This document shows positions 33,963 through 42,619 of a DNA stretch of 46,672 bases, piece after piece. Both the position numbers and the translations under genes were made by a program. The notes below the pieces were generated by a model, which was given only the letters and a program-made list of their open reading frames with translations, did no database searches and was not told the DNA's origin. This DNA is from JADJLQ01 sp964405735 (GTDB taxonomy: Bacteria > Bacteroidota > Bacteroidia > Chitinophagales > Saprospiraceae), in contig CAYOPD010000021.1 of assembly GCA_964405735.1 (NCBI GenBank), positions 1-46,672 on the forward strand, in the 5' to 3' direction. Every line of letters begins with the position of its first letter. Position 1 is the first letter of the stretch.

Positions 33963-36206
33963 ATGATCCGGACTTTTATCTTTTTTTCATTTCTTACCTG
34001 TGCTTTCACCCTCAGATCCCAGACCGTTTTAAGGGTAACCGCAAACGGAGTTACTACAGAATATGAATATGAGGTGGCTGGTTTTGGCGGCCAGATCCCC
34101 GATTCCACTAATTCTTTTGACCTGGCATTGGCCAATAACGGGTCCGGAAACAGCCAGGGCTGTGATACCATCCGCCCCCAAACCGGAAAAATAGTACTGG
34201 TTGACCGTGGAGGCGGCTGCACTTTTATATCAAAAGCCAAAAAGGCACAGCGGGCGGGGGCGATCATGGCCATCGTATGCAATAATACTGGTGGTGATGA
34301 AATTTTCAGCATGCCCGGATATGATCCGGCGGTGACGATCCCCAGCATCATGGTAAGTCAAAACGATTGCGCGAAAATCAAGTTAGTCCTCAGCGGAGCG
34401 AAAGCCAAATTTGTATTTGTAGATCCGACCAATGATACCCAGATCCTGTATTCCGAAAATTTCGGCAAGGGCCTGAATGGATGGACCTCAAAAGGGATCA
34501 GCAATGCAAAAGATACTTTTGTCTGGTCCATGAACGGTGTTTCCAAAGGTGTACTGAACACTTTTATTATCGATGCGCCGACCAAAAACAACGGTTCAAT
34601 GTTGTTTGATGCGGATTTCCTCACGACCCAGGGAGACACCAACAAGATACCCCCCGGTTCCCCGCCTTATCCCAATCATATAGGAGAACTTATTTCCCCT
34701 GTCATCAATTGCAGTTCTTTCAATTCAGTGACCTTGAAATTTTTTGAATTGTATGCTGGACTGAACGGTTCTTCATCCTATGCCACCTCCATTGACGGAG
34801 GCACCACCTGGTCCAATCCGGTAGACATCAATACCGATATCCAACCCAACGAATCCACCCCCAGGGGCAAGTTTCTCAAAATCGAATTGCCTCAGCTGGC
34901 CAACCAGGCCCAGGCGAGAATCAAGTTTATTTTCGACGGGGATTTTTATTGCTGGATCATTGACGATGTGTTTTTACTTGGAAAATCACCGGTTGACATA
35001 GAAGTGCAGGATAAGCAATTTTTCTTCCCGTTCAACTATGCCACCCCGGCCAGCCAGATTACGACGGATACATCCACGTTCAGTACCGACCTGGCCAACC
35101 GTGGATCGCTCGCCATCAGCAACATCAAATTGCGTGCACAAGTATTCAATTCAACGGGCGCACTTTTACACAACGATTCCCTGGTCATTGCCAGCCTGCC
35201 CTCCGGGGCCCAGGATACCACCTTTTTCCTGCCTAAATCCTTCGTACCAGGAAAACTCGACCCCGGGGTCTATTTTATTGTTTATTCGGTCGAGACTCCG
35301 CCCGGATCCCCCGCGGATGCGGATCCGACCAATAACATACGTATTCAGGAATTCCTGGTGACCACCAACCTCTATTCCAAGGATGATGGATTAAATACCT
35401 CTCAGGGACTGAGGGCCAACAACGGGGGAGATTATTTCTTTGGCAATATCTACTACACCTCCACAGACTGGAACGCCAACGATAAATTCAGTGCCAGCAA
35501 TGTCACCTTCGGAGCCTTTATGGCCCAGGCCGACGGCATGCTCAAGGGCAAATCCGTCACCATTTACCTGGCTGAGTTATTGCCCACCATCGCCAATGAT
35601 TTCAACAATTTTGACCTAAATAAAGCCATCACGGAAAATCCCAACCAGATCAAGATCGTTGGTTTTGCCACCCATGAATTCACCGAAGACCAAAGTGAAA
35701 TCGCCGAAGAGACCCTCCTGGATTTTGTAAATTTTACGGATAATGTAGCCCTCAAAAAAGGCACCCGCTACCTGCTCGGCGTTTCTTACAAAGATGCTGC
35801 CAGCAAAGCTTACCAATTTATCGAATCCGACATCCAGTATTTTTATATCGGCACTTTATTTTATGGTGGCGGACAATGGTCTGGGTCTTCGGACGCTCCC
35901 GTAATGCGTATGGAACTGGAACTTTCCACCCCGGTGGATGAAGTGGCCCTGCCCGAAAATACCCTTCAACTCATGCCCAACCCTGCAACCGATTATATCC
36001 GCGCCCAGGTCCATTTCGACAAATTAACCAATGCCAATTTTGTGATCGCCGATATCAACGGCAGGGTCCTGCAGATGCATACCAAAAAGGGAGTCCTGAA
36101 AGATATTTTTGAATTTAATACCCACAACCTGGCTCCGGGTACCTACCTGATGCGGATATCTACGGATGACGGGACGAAGACGAAGAAGTTTATTATTCAG
36201 AGGTAG
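33963..36206 (+). CDS. T9SS-secreted protein with PA domain
   Basis: 747 residues. Signal peptide 1-20 (ending LRSQ). A protease-associated (PA) domain lies at about 45-140 (KIVLVDRGGGCTFISKAKKAQRAGAIMAIVCNN). A jelly-roll/MAM-like segment follows (ISPVINCSSFNSVTLKFFELY and FIFDGDFYCWIIDDVFLLG), then a CARDB-like region (about 380-470), further beta domains, and a C-terminal type A sorting domain (about 670-747, with LMPNPATDYIRA and GTYLMRIS, ending KKFIIQR). No peptidase catalytic site was found, although PA domains commonly accompany peptidases. Likely cell-surface or secreted; function unknown. Confidence 0.9.
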   Translation: MIRTFIFFSFLTCAFTLRSQTVLRVTANGVTTEYEYEVAGFGGQIPDSTNSFDLALANNGSGNSQGCDTIRPQTGKIVLVDRGGGCTFISKAKKAQRAGAIMAIVCNNTGGDEIFSMPGYDPAVTIPSIMVSQNDCAKIKLVLSGAKAKFVFVDPTNDTQILYSENFGKGLNGWTSKGISNAKDTFVWSMNGVSKGVLNTFIIDAPTKNNGSMLFDADFLTTQGDTNKIPPGSPPYPNHIGELISPVINCSSFNSVTLKFFELYAGLNGSSSYATSIDGGTTWSNPVDINTDIQPNESTPRGKFLKIELPQLANQAQARIKFIFDGDFYCWIIDDVFLLGKSPVDIEVQDKQFFFPFNYATPASQITTDTSTFSTDLANRGSLAISNIKLRAQVFNSTGALLHNDSLVIASLPSGAQDTTFFLPKSFVPGKLDPGVYFIVYSVETPPGSPADADPTNNIRIQEFLVTTNLYSKDDGLNTSQGLRANNGGDYFFGNIYYTSTDWNANDKFSASNVTFGAFMAQADGMLKGKSVTIYLAELLPTIANDFNNFDLNKAITENPNQIKIVGFATHEFTEDQSEIAEETLLDFVNFTDNVALKKGTRYLLGVSYKDAASKAYQFIESDIQYFYIGTLFYGGGQWSGSSDAPVMRMELELSTPVDEVALPENTLQLMPNPATDYIRAQVHFDKLTNANFVIADINGRVLQMHTKKGVLKDIFEFNTHNLAPGTYLMRISTDDGTKTKKFIIQR

Positions 36207-36300
36207 ATAGCAGCTATCAGTTATCAGTTATCAGCGATCAGCTATTAGCTATCGGCTATTAGCTGAAAGCTGAATACTGACTACTGAATGCTGAAAATGC
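36207..36300. repeat. AGCTATCAG-type word repeat after PA gene
   Basis: A run built of 6-9 bp words (AGCTATCAG, TTATCAG, AGCTATTAGCT, AGCTGAA) with many local inversions, directly after the stop codon of the PA-domain gene. It could form 3' hairpins. A related run lies inside valS at 46351-46385. The rest of the spacer to 36430 shows repeated ATAGGTT/TAGGTTTTA words and no gene. Confidence 0.75.
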
Positions 36301-36431
36301 TTGATGGCTCGTGGTTGAAGAATGCTCAGCAAGTTCTCATCGTATGCAGGATAGGTTATTATACCATAGGTTTTATCATTTAGGTTTTAAACTATAATAC
36401 CCTCCCTGAAAGTCCCGACCCAATATACTCT

Positions 36432-36462
36432 TTTGGCATGCATTGAAAAATCAATAATATTG
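36432..36462 (+). promoter_or_regulatory. Candidate promoter of giant SprB-like gene
   Basis: TTTG (36432-36435), 19 bp, then TAATATTG (36455-36462), one mismatch from TAnnTTTG. The -7 site lies within a perfect palindrome AATCAAT-AAT-ATTGATT (36449-36465) that could be an operator. The leader would be about 8 nt. Confidence 0.5.
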
Positions 36463-36476
36463 ATTACATTCATTCC

Positions 36477-39400
36477 ATGTATCGAAATATAAATGCACTA
36501 TTTTGTTGCATTTTTATATTTTATCAACTGGAAGGCCAGATCAATTTATCCTTTACCACCCAAGACGCTTCCTGCAGTGGAAAAGGATCCATTCAGGTAT
36601 TGGCTACAGGAGGGAAAGAACCTTACAATTACGAGATTACAGAGAATAATTGTGGCCTAAACAACAAACCACTGCAATCCAGCCCTACATTTAGTGGGTT
36701 GACCTCCTGTACTTATACGGTTAGAGTTATCGATGCGGAAGGCAGGACTGGCATTAAAAATGCGGTAGTTGGAGGGAATTATATTGGTCCCTCTGCCTCT
36801 ATCCAGGTTGAAGGATGCGGATTTGTGATTAATACAAAAAATGGAAATGCGCCTATAAGTTATTCTATATCAACTGATGGGGGAATATCTTATGGACCAG
36901 CTACCAGCCAGAATATTTTTAATGGATTGGCAAATGGCATGTATTATATAAAGATAGAGGATGCGTGTAATAGCGTGTTTATTTCAAGTGCTACAATTAG
37001 TATTGACACTTTGGAATATAATTTTTTTCGACTATACCGTAATGACTTGCCAACGGATTCAATAACCCCAATAAATATTAGAGGGGGGCATGGACCTTTT
37101 CAATTTGCCATTATTAATGATCGGGACACCCTCCGCGGAATCAATAATATATTTGCATTAAAAGATATAGTCAAAACTTGTTCAACAAAAGTGATGGTTC
37201 TTTCTTTATGTGGACGTTTCATAAACACTTTTACATATGTTGATGCTGAAATAGATTGTATAAACTATTCTAATGGAACAGCAGAATTTAAAGTAAACCT
37301 CGGTACAGCTCCATACACTTCTTTCTTTTATGAATCAAATTCCTCCGTTTTAACATTCTCTGGGCTTTCTATGATTGGCTTACCCAAAAATGAACCTTTC
37401 TATTATTTTAATTTAAAGGATAAATGCAACCACTATGCCTCAGGTGTTTACGGATATTCTTATAGGCTTCGGCCTGAATTTAATTTTGTTACGGCTACTT
37501 CTTGCAATAATTTGGAAAGTGTACGAATTGAAATTTTAAATAAAAATTACTATTTAAAAAGCAATTTTACAATTGAATGTTCTTCCTGTATTCCGGTTCA
37601 ACGATTTAATAATCTAGAAAAATTTACCACAATTAATAACTTAAATCCTGGAAAAAAAACTATATTAATAAGGGATAGTTGTGGCACGGAGTGGACCTGC
37701 TCCAGTGAAATTATGATCCCGGTAACTGAAACGTGCGAATCCATTTCCCTCAAGTTAGTAAATGCCTTCAGATGTAATAACAGACCCGATGGAAGTAGTT
37801 TTTCAGGAGATACCATCCAGGCAGAAATGTATTATATCAGGAATGTTTCCGGAACATTGATTGATAGTAATACGCAGGGATACTTCACAAATTTGACGAA
37901 TGGTCAATATATTATCCAGGCAAAAGCAACTACTTGCGGATTAATCCAAGGAAGCTATTTACGAAATATTGTAGTCAAAGCTCCTACTTATGGTATTTTT
38001 CTCGAAAGGGTAAAAGATAAGTGTCAGACACATTATACCCTTAATGTTGAAAATACCTATTACCCATATACTCTCACTGACACCTCTGGTAATTTGATAA
38101 CAAATACCAGTCCGGATATCCAGTTTGGGCAATATTTTTTTGAACTCAAGCCTGGCAAATACATTCTCAAATCACTTTTAAATTGCTGGCAAAACCAGAT
38201 TGATCTGCCTGAAATTAAACCTAAAATAAAACTGGAAAATATCACCATTTGCCCTGCAGGAGGTAGTATAAGAATCAGCGGAGGTAATTCACACAAACAA
38301 TGGATTGATTACTTTACTTCATTAAACCATAATTTATATAATTGGAATAATGCTGCCGATTGGTATAGCTTATCTAGCCGTTCTTCCAAATTTAATTATG
38401 ATACAGCCACACACACTTACTTCAATATAGAACCTGGCAAAACCTATGTTATTTATATGCATTCCTTTGCATCAATTGCTTATAATAATGAGGATAATAA
38501 CTGTCCGATCGATTCTTTGACTTTCACAGCACCAGTCTATACCCCCCCCAGCCTCCTTTCCGATCTCACCCTCAAATGCGATCAATTCAACACAGTTCTA
38601 AATCAGTTAAAAATTAGAAACGGGACCAGCCCTTATCAGATCCAGGAAATCAATTGTACCAATCAAAGTAATATTGGAAACAGTATTTCCACTTCAGATA
38701 CGGTATTAATCCTGAGTACCAACAGTGTTAGCAACCATTGTTATAAAGTGACCGATGTCTGTCAAAATTCATCCACCACAGAATCCTCTATCGGCGATCT
38801 CAACTCCAATATCCAGGTACTGAAAAACTGCAATGCCACTACTACCTTTTATTTCAGCCCCATCCCCGGGGCATCCTATACCTGGAGGAATAAACAAAAT
38901 ATTGTTATCGGTAATCAGTCCTCCGTCACTACCCCTGACCCAAAAACGGGCGATGAAGTCAAATTGAGCTTATCATACCGTGGATGTACCATCGCCAAAT
39001 CCATTGTCATAGACGACCTGACTGCCCGCGTCTTTGACGTTCGGATCTCAGGCGATAAAGGCCCTGATATATGTTTTGGAGATTCCATCCGCCTTAGCGC
39101 TTCGATCTCGGGAGGAATCGGCCCATTCCAATATAAATGGTCGAATGGATCGCATGAGGATCAAATCCTGGTCAAGAAGTCCGGAGTACTAACCCTGGAA
39201 GTCACCAATGGCCTGGGATGCCGGGATACGGCCATGTTGTCAGTTAGGGTAGGTGACGTCTTAAGCCTTAAATCCAATACCCAATCCATAGCCTGTTTTG
39301 GCGAAAAAACCGGCAAGATTGCCCTCAAACCTTCCGGAGGCATCCAGCCTTTTCAATACCAATGGACACATGGACCCACCCTGGACAGCCTTTCCGGGCT

Positions 39401-42296
39401 CCCTGCAGGCTCTTATACAGTTTCTGTCACCGATGCAGCCGGTTGTCGAATCACAGAAAATTTCATTTTGGAGGAAAACCCGAAACTCAGTTTTACTACC
39501 CAAACCAGTCCATCCACCTGTGGCGTATCAAAAGATGGTTTTCTGGAAGTCAATCCCTCCGGGGGAGCCTACGGCTATAATTTTCGCTGGAATACGGGCC
39601 AGACCTCCAATCGGCTTACAAACTTAAATCCTGGCATATATACCATTACGGTCACCGACCAGGCACTCTGCCAGCAAGTCGCCAGCCTTGAGGTGCTCCG
39701 TGGCCCGGAGATTTTCAACCAGCGGTCAGATACCATTTGTTCCGGGACAAGCCTTCGGGTCGGTACTTCCGTTTATTCCGTTACAGGTCAATTCAGGGAT
39801 ACCCTCAAAACCAGTCAGGGGTGCGACAGCATTGTCTCAACCAGGCTCACCGTAATGCCCTTTGAAGCAAGGATCAGCACAGACCGGTCTACGGATCTAT
39901 GCGCCGGAGACTCCATCCGGTTGAATGCACTGCTTGCCGGTGGAATCAGCCCATTTACTTTTAGCTGGACCAACGGCTCCCGTTCGCAAGGCAACTGGGT
40001 CCATACCACGGGATCGCATGTCCTGAAAGTGGTCGACTTCCTTGGTTGCGAAGACACAGCTATGATCCAAATCCGGATTGGGGAGCCCCTGAGCCTATTA
40101 AACACATCAACCTCGATTGCCTGCTTTGGGGACAGCACCGGTTCGATCAAAATTAGAGCTCTGGGAGGGATCGGACCATACCGGTATTTATGGTCCACCG
40201 GCTCAGTTTCCGACAGCTTAACCCAATTAGCAGCTGGTTCTTATGAGGTCACCCTCACCGATGCCGCGGGGTGCATGCATCAGGAAAAATATCTTTTGGA
40301 TCAGAATCCCAGGCTGACCCTCAATACAAGGTCACTGCCTTCAACTTGCGGTGTTTCCCGGGATGGGTCTGCAGAAGCCATACCTGCTGGCGGGGCGCCC
40401 GGATATACCTATAGGTGGAATACCGGCGCCACCACTGGCGTCTTGAGGAATATCAATCCTGGAAATTATACCGTAACCGTTACGGACCTCTTTGCCTGCC
40501 AGACTATAGCAACTGTCGCCGTAGCCGTGGGGCCTCAGATCATAAGTCAACGCATTGACACTATTTGTGCAGGGTCGACCTTACGGATTGGTAATTCAAC
40601 CTATTCCGTTTCTGGCAATTTCAGGGATACACTCAGGACCAGTCAGGGTTGTGACAGCATAGTCCTGACCAGGCTCACGGTCAATCCCTTCGAAGTGAGC
40701 GTCAATACCAATAAACAAACCGATCTATGTGCCGGTGACTCTTTATTATTGACTGCCGTTTTAATTGGAGGACTGGCACCATTTAATTATTCCTGGACCA
40801 ATGGCTCCCAGGCAAGCAGTGCCTGGATCAAAACCAGCGGACAACAGATGGTTACAGTGAGGGACCGTCTGGGATGCCAGGATACGGCAAATCTTGGAAT
40901 ACGAATAGGGGAACCCATAAAGATATCGAATACTTCAAATCCCATCGCTTGTTTCGGAGACAGTACCGGTTCCATAGAGGTTCAAACTTCAGGAGGGCTT
41001 GGTGCTCATCGGTATTTATGGTCCACAGGAACTATGACCGACCGAATATCCGGCTTGCCTGCAGGACAATATGGCATCACCGTGACCGATGCCGCAAACT
41101 GCATACTCTCTGAAAATTTCAATTTGAACCAAAATCCAAAATTAACCCTGATACCAAAAGCATTTCAGGCAACCTGTGGTGTCTCAAAAGACGGCGCTGC
41201 AGAAATAATGGTCTCCGGCGGCGCATCCGGATATTCTTATACATGGAGTTCCGGCCAAAATACAGCCCGACTCAACAATATCAATCCCGGAAATTATAGT
41301 GTAACCGTGACTGACCAGGCTTTATGTAAAGCTCATATCAACATTGAGGTGCCTCGAGCGCCCCAGATCATGAGTCAACGAACCGATACCCTCTGCGCAG
41401 GTAAGACCATTCGCATTGGCAATTCGGTTTACACCACCTCCGGCAATTTCAGGGATACCCTCAAAACTTTCCAGGGTTGTGACAGCATCGTCCTGACCAG
41501 CCTGACGGTAAACCCTACCCTGCAATATATCCTGGATGTCAAGGATCCACAATGTCATGGTGAATCAAATGGCTCCATCGCGGTCTCAGGTCTGAACAGC
41601 AAACCACCCTATTCCTTTGAACTTAATGGAAGGGCAATCAACGGTTTCGTCGCACAAAATCTGGCCTCAGGGAATTACACCATTAAAATAACAGATGGCT
41701 TTGGCTGCATCACCGAAAAAGGAGTTGCCCTCACCAATCCCAGAAAACTGGAATTGGATGCCGGCAGGGATACCATCCTTCAATTTGGAGACTCCATTCA
41801 ACTAAAGGCTCTTACCAACCTCTCCCCAGCCGAAATCAAATCCCTGAAATGGACTTCCGATCAGGGCCTGATCTGCAACCAATGCTCAACTGCTACCCTG
41901 AGGCCAAGGCGAGACCTTGCCATCAGGGTGGAACTCGAAAATACTGCCGGCTGTAAAATCATCGATCAATTTTTGGTAAAAATTAATCTCGAATTCAAGG
42001 TGTTCGCACCAAATGTAATTTACCTGGATCCAGCTTCATCGGGCACTGGTCTCAATTCCAGATTTACTTTATTCAGTAACCAAATTCAGGCCATTAAATA
42101 CCTGCGTATTTTTGATCGTTTTGGTTCATTATTGTTTGAGGTAAAAAATATTCCTCCCGGAGATATTAATTCCGGCTGGGATGGTACTTATCGAGGTCAC
42201 AGGGTCAATCCTGGGGTCTATGTTTATCTTGCCATGGTAAAGTTTGCGGATGAATCGGTGAAGGTGGTGAGTGGGGATGTTACGGTATTAAATTGA
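36477..42296 (+). CDS. Giant SprB-repeat surface protein with gliding-type T9SS C-terminus
   Basis: 1939 residues. Signal peptide 1-20 (ending LEGQ). A Cys-rich, divergent N-terminal half (to about residue 850) is followed by three tandem 276-residue repeats (39033-41516). Each repeat contains SprB-type modules (ACFG-x-x-TG-x-I, PYRYLWSTG, LPAGSYTVSVTDAAGC). A single extra module (DPQCHGESNGSIAV) comes next, then a C-terminal CHU_C/type B sorting domain (FAPNVI ... LRIFDRFGSLLFE ... GWDGTYRG ... GVYVYLAMVKF). SprB-like proteins are mobile adhesins of gliding Bacteroidota or large surface polymers, so adhesion is likely. The N-terminal half is AT-rich; the repeat part is closer to neighbouring genes. 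An antisense intron remnant abuts the stop codon. Confidence 0.93.
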   Translation: MYRNINALFCCIFIFYQLEGQINLSFTTQDASCSGKGSIQVLATGGKEPYNYEITENNCGLNNKPLQSSPTFSGLTSCTYTVRVIDAEGRTGIKNAVVGGNYIGPSASIQVEGCGFVINTKNGNAPISYSISTDGGISYGPATSQNIFNGLANGMYYIKIEDACNSVFISSATISIDTLEYNFFRLYRNDLPTDSITPINIRGGHGPFQFAIINDRDTLRGINNIFALKDIVKTCSTKVMVLSLCGRFINTFTYVDAEIDCINYSNGTAEFKVNLGTAPYTSFFYESNSSVLTFSGLSMIGLPKNEPFYYFNLKDKCNHYASGVYGYSYRLRPEFNFVTATSCNNLESVRIEILNKNYYLKSNFTIECSSCIPVQRFNNLEKFTTINNLNPGKKTILIRDSCGTEWTCSSEIMIPVTETCESISLKLVNAFRCNNRPDGSSFSGDTIQAEMYYIRNVSGTLIDSNTQGYFTNLTNGQYIIQAKATTCGLIQGSYLRNIVVKAPTYGIFLERVKDKCQTHYTLNVENTYYPYTLTDTSGNLITNTSPDIQFGQYFFELKPGKYILKSLLNCWQNQIDLPEIKPKIKLENITICPAGGSIRISGGNSHKQWIDYFTSLNHNLYNWNNAADWYSLSSRSSKFNYDTATHTYFNIEPGKTYVIYMHSFASIAYNNEDNNCPIDSLTFTAPVYTPPSLLSDLTLKCDQFNTVLNQLKIRNGTSPYQIQEINCTNQSNIGNSISTSDTVLILSTNSVSNHCYKVTDVCQNSSTTESSIGDLNSNIQVLKNCNATTTFYFSPIPGASYTWRNKQNIVIGNQSSVTTPDPKTGDEVKLSLSYRGCTIAKSIVIDDLTARVFDVRISGDKGPDICFGDSIRLSASISGGIGPFQYKWSNGSHEDQILVKKSGVLTLEVTNGLGCRDTAMLSVRVGDVLSLKSNTQSIACFGEKTGKIALKPSGGIQPFQYQWTHGPTLDSLSGLPAGSYTVSVTDAAGCRITENFILEENPKLSFTTQTSPSTCGVSKDGFLEVNPSGGAYGYNFRWNTGQTSNRLTNLNPGIYTITVTDQALCQQVASLEVLRGPEIFNQRSDTICSGTSLRVGTSVYSVTGQFRDTLKTSQGCDSIVSTRLTVMPFEARISTDRSTDLCAGDSIRLNALLAGGISPFTFSWTNGSRSQGNWVHTTGSHVLKVVDFLGCEDTAMIQIRIGEPLSLLNTSTSIACFGDSTGSIKIRALGGIGPYRYLWSTGSVSDSLTQLAAGSYEVTLTDAAGCMHQEKYLLDQNPRLTLNTRSLPSTCGVSRDGSAEAIPAGGAPGYTYRWNTGATTGVLRNINPGNYTVTVTDLFACQTIATVAVAVGPQIISQRIDTICAGSTLRIGNSTYSVSGNFRDTLRTSQGCDSIVLTRLTVNPFEVSVNTNKQTDLCAGDSLLLTAVLIGGLAPFNYSWTNGSQASSAWIKTSGQQMVTVRDRLGCQDTANLGIRIGEPIKISNTSNPIACFGDSTGSIEVQTSGGLGAHRYLWSTGTMTDRISGLPAGQYGITVTDAANCILSENFNLNQNPKLTLIPKAFQATCGVSKDGAAEIMVSGGASGYSYTWSSGQNTARLNNINPGNYSVTVTDQALCKAHINIEVPRAPQIMSQRTDTLCAGKTIRIGNSVYTTSGNFRDTLKTFQGCDSIVLTSLTVNPTLQYILDVKDPQCHGESNGSIAVSGLNSKPPYSFELNGRAINGFVAQNLASGNYTIKITDGFGCITEKGVALTNPRKLELDAGRDTILQFGDSIQLKALTNLSPAEIKSLKWTSDQGLICNQCSTATLRPRRDLAIRVELENTAGCKIIDQFLVKINLEFKVFAPNVIYLDPASSGTGLNSRFTLFSNQIQAIKYLRIFDRFGSLLFEVKNIPPGDINSGWDGTYRGHRVNPGVYVYLAMVKFADESVKVVSGDVTVLN
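39033..41516 (+). repeat. Three tandem 828-bp coding repeats
   Basis: Corresponding codons recur at 39033, 39861 and 40689, exactly 828 bp (276 codons) apart each time. Landmarks such as the Gly-Asp-Ser codons after CFG/CAG recur at the same spacing (39078, 39906, 40734). The sequence is diverged but no codon is gained or lost between these landmarks. Confidence 0.92.
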
Positions 42297-42302
42297 GGTG
42301 GC

Positions 42303-42376
42303 CGAGTGATCCGGAGGAAGTTGCACTCTCCAGACTCCTAAAGAACCGTACGTGACGGTCTCCCGTCCTCCGGCTT
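42303..42376 (-). mobile_element. Group II intron 3' remnant (domains V and VI)
   Basis: Minus strand 42376-42343 is a 34-nt element divided 9-5-4-5-2-9 as in domain V. It has AGC at positions 2-4, an upper stem GACGG/CCGTC closed by the GNRA loop GAGA, a two-base AC bulge, and a 3' strand GTACGGTTC. Positions 1, 7 and 9 deviate from the usual pairing. Next, 42337-42304 folds like domain VI: GAGT/ACTC and CTGGAG/CTCCGG stems with an unpaired ATC holding a candidate branch A. The 3' end falls within a few bases of the upstream gene's stop codon. No reverse transcriptase frame is nearby, so it is a truncated relic. Confidence 0.65.
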
Positions 42377-42619
42377 TTTTTATCAGAGGTGTTCCACGGT
42401 AAAGCCTCCAGTTCTCAAAATGGTATGACTTCCAGTTCAAGTATTTCCGTATTTAAATCCAGCTCCCACCGGGGGTGGATTGTCAAACATGCTTCAGTGG
42501 CCGACCTAATTGAAATTAATAGAAGTTACTTATCTTACATACCGTAATAATAATTTACTATAATCAATATAATCAATAATGATTTAAAATATTTATAAAA
42601 TTTTTAATTACATACAGAA
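42377..42619. other. Non-coding spacer, possible intron debris then AT-rich leader
   Basis: Moderately GC-rich to about 42500, then strongly AT-rich. No ORF of note. The first part may be decayed intron sequence; no reverse-transcriptase motif was recognised. The AT-rich part contains AATCAAT words (42563-42580) also seen before the giant gene. Confidence 0.5.

Noticed and set aside
39033..41516. CRISPR-like periodic repeat
   Set aside because: The period is 828 bp, coding and diverged; no short identical repeats with spacers.
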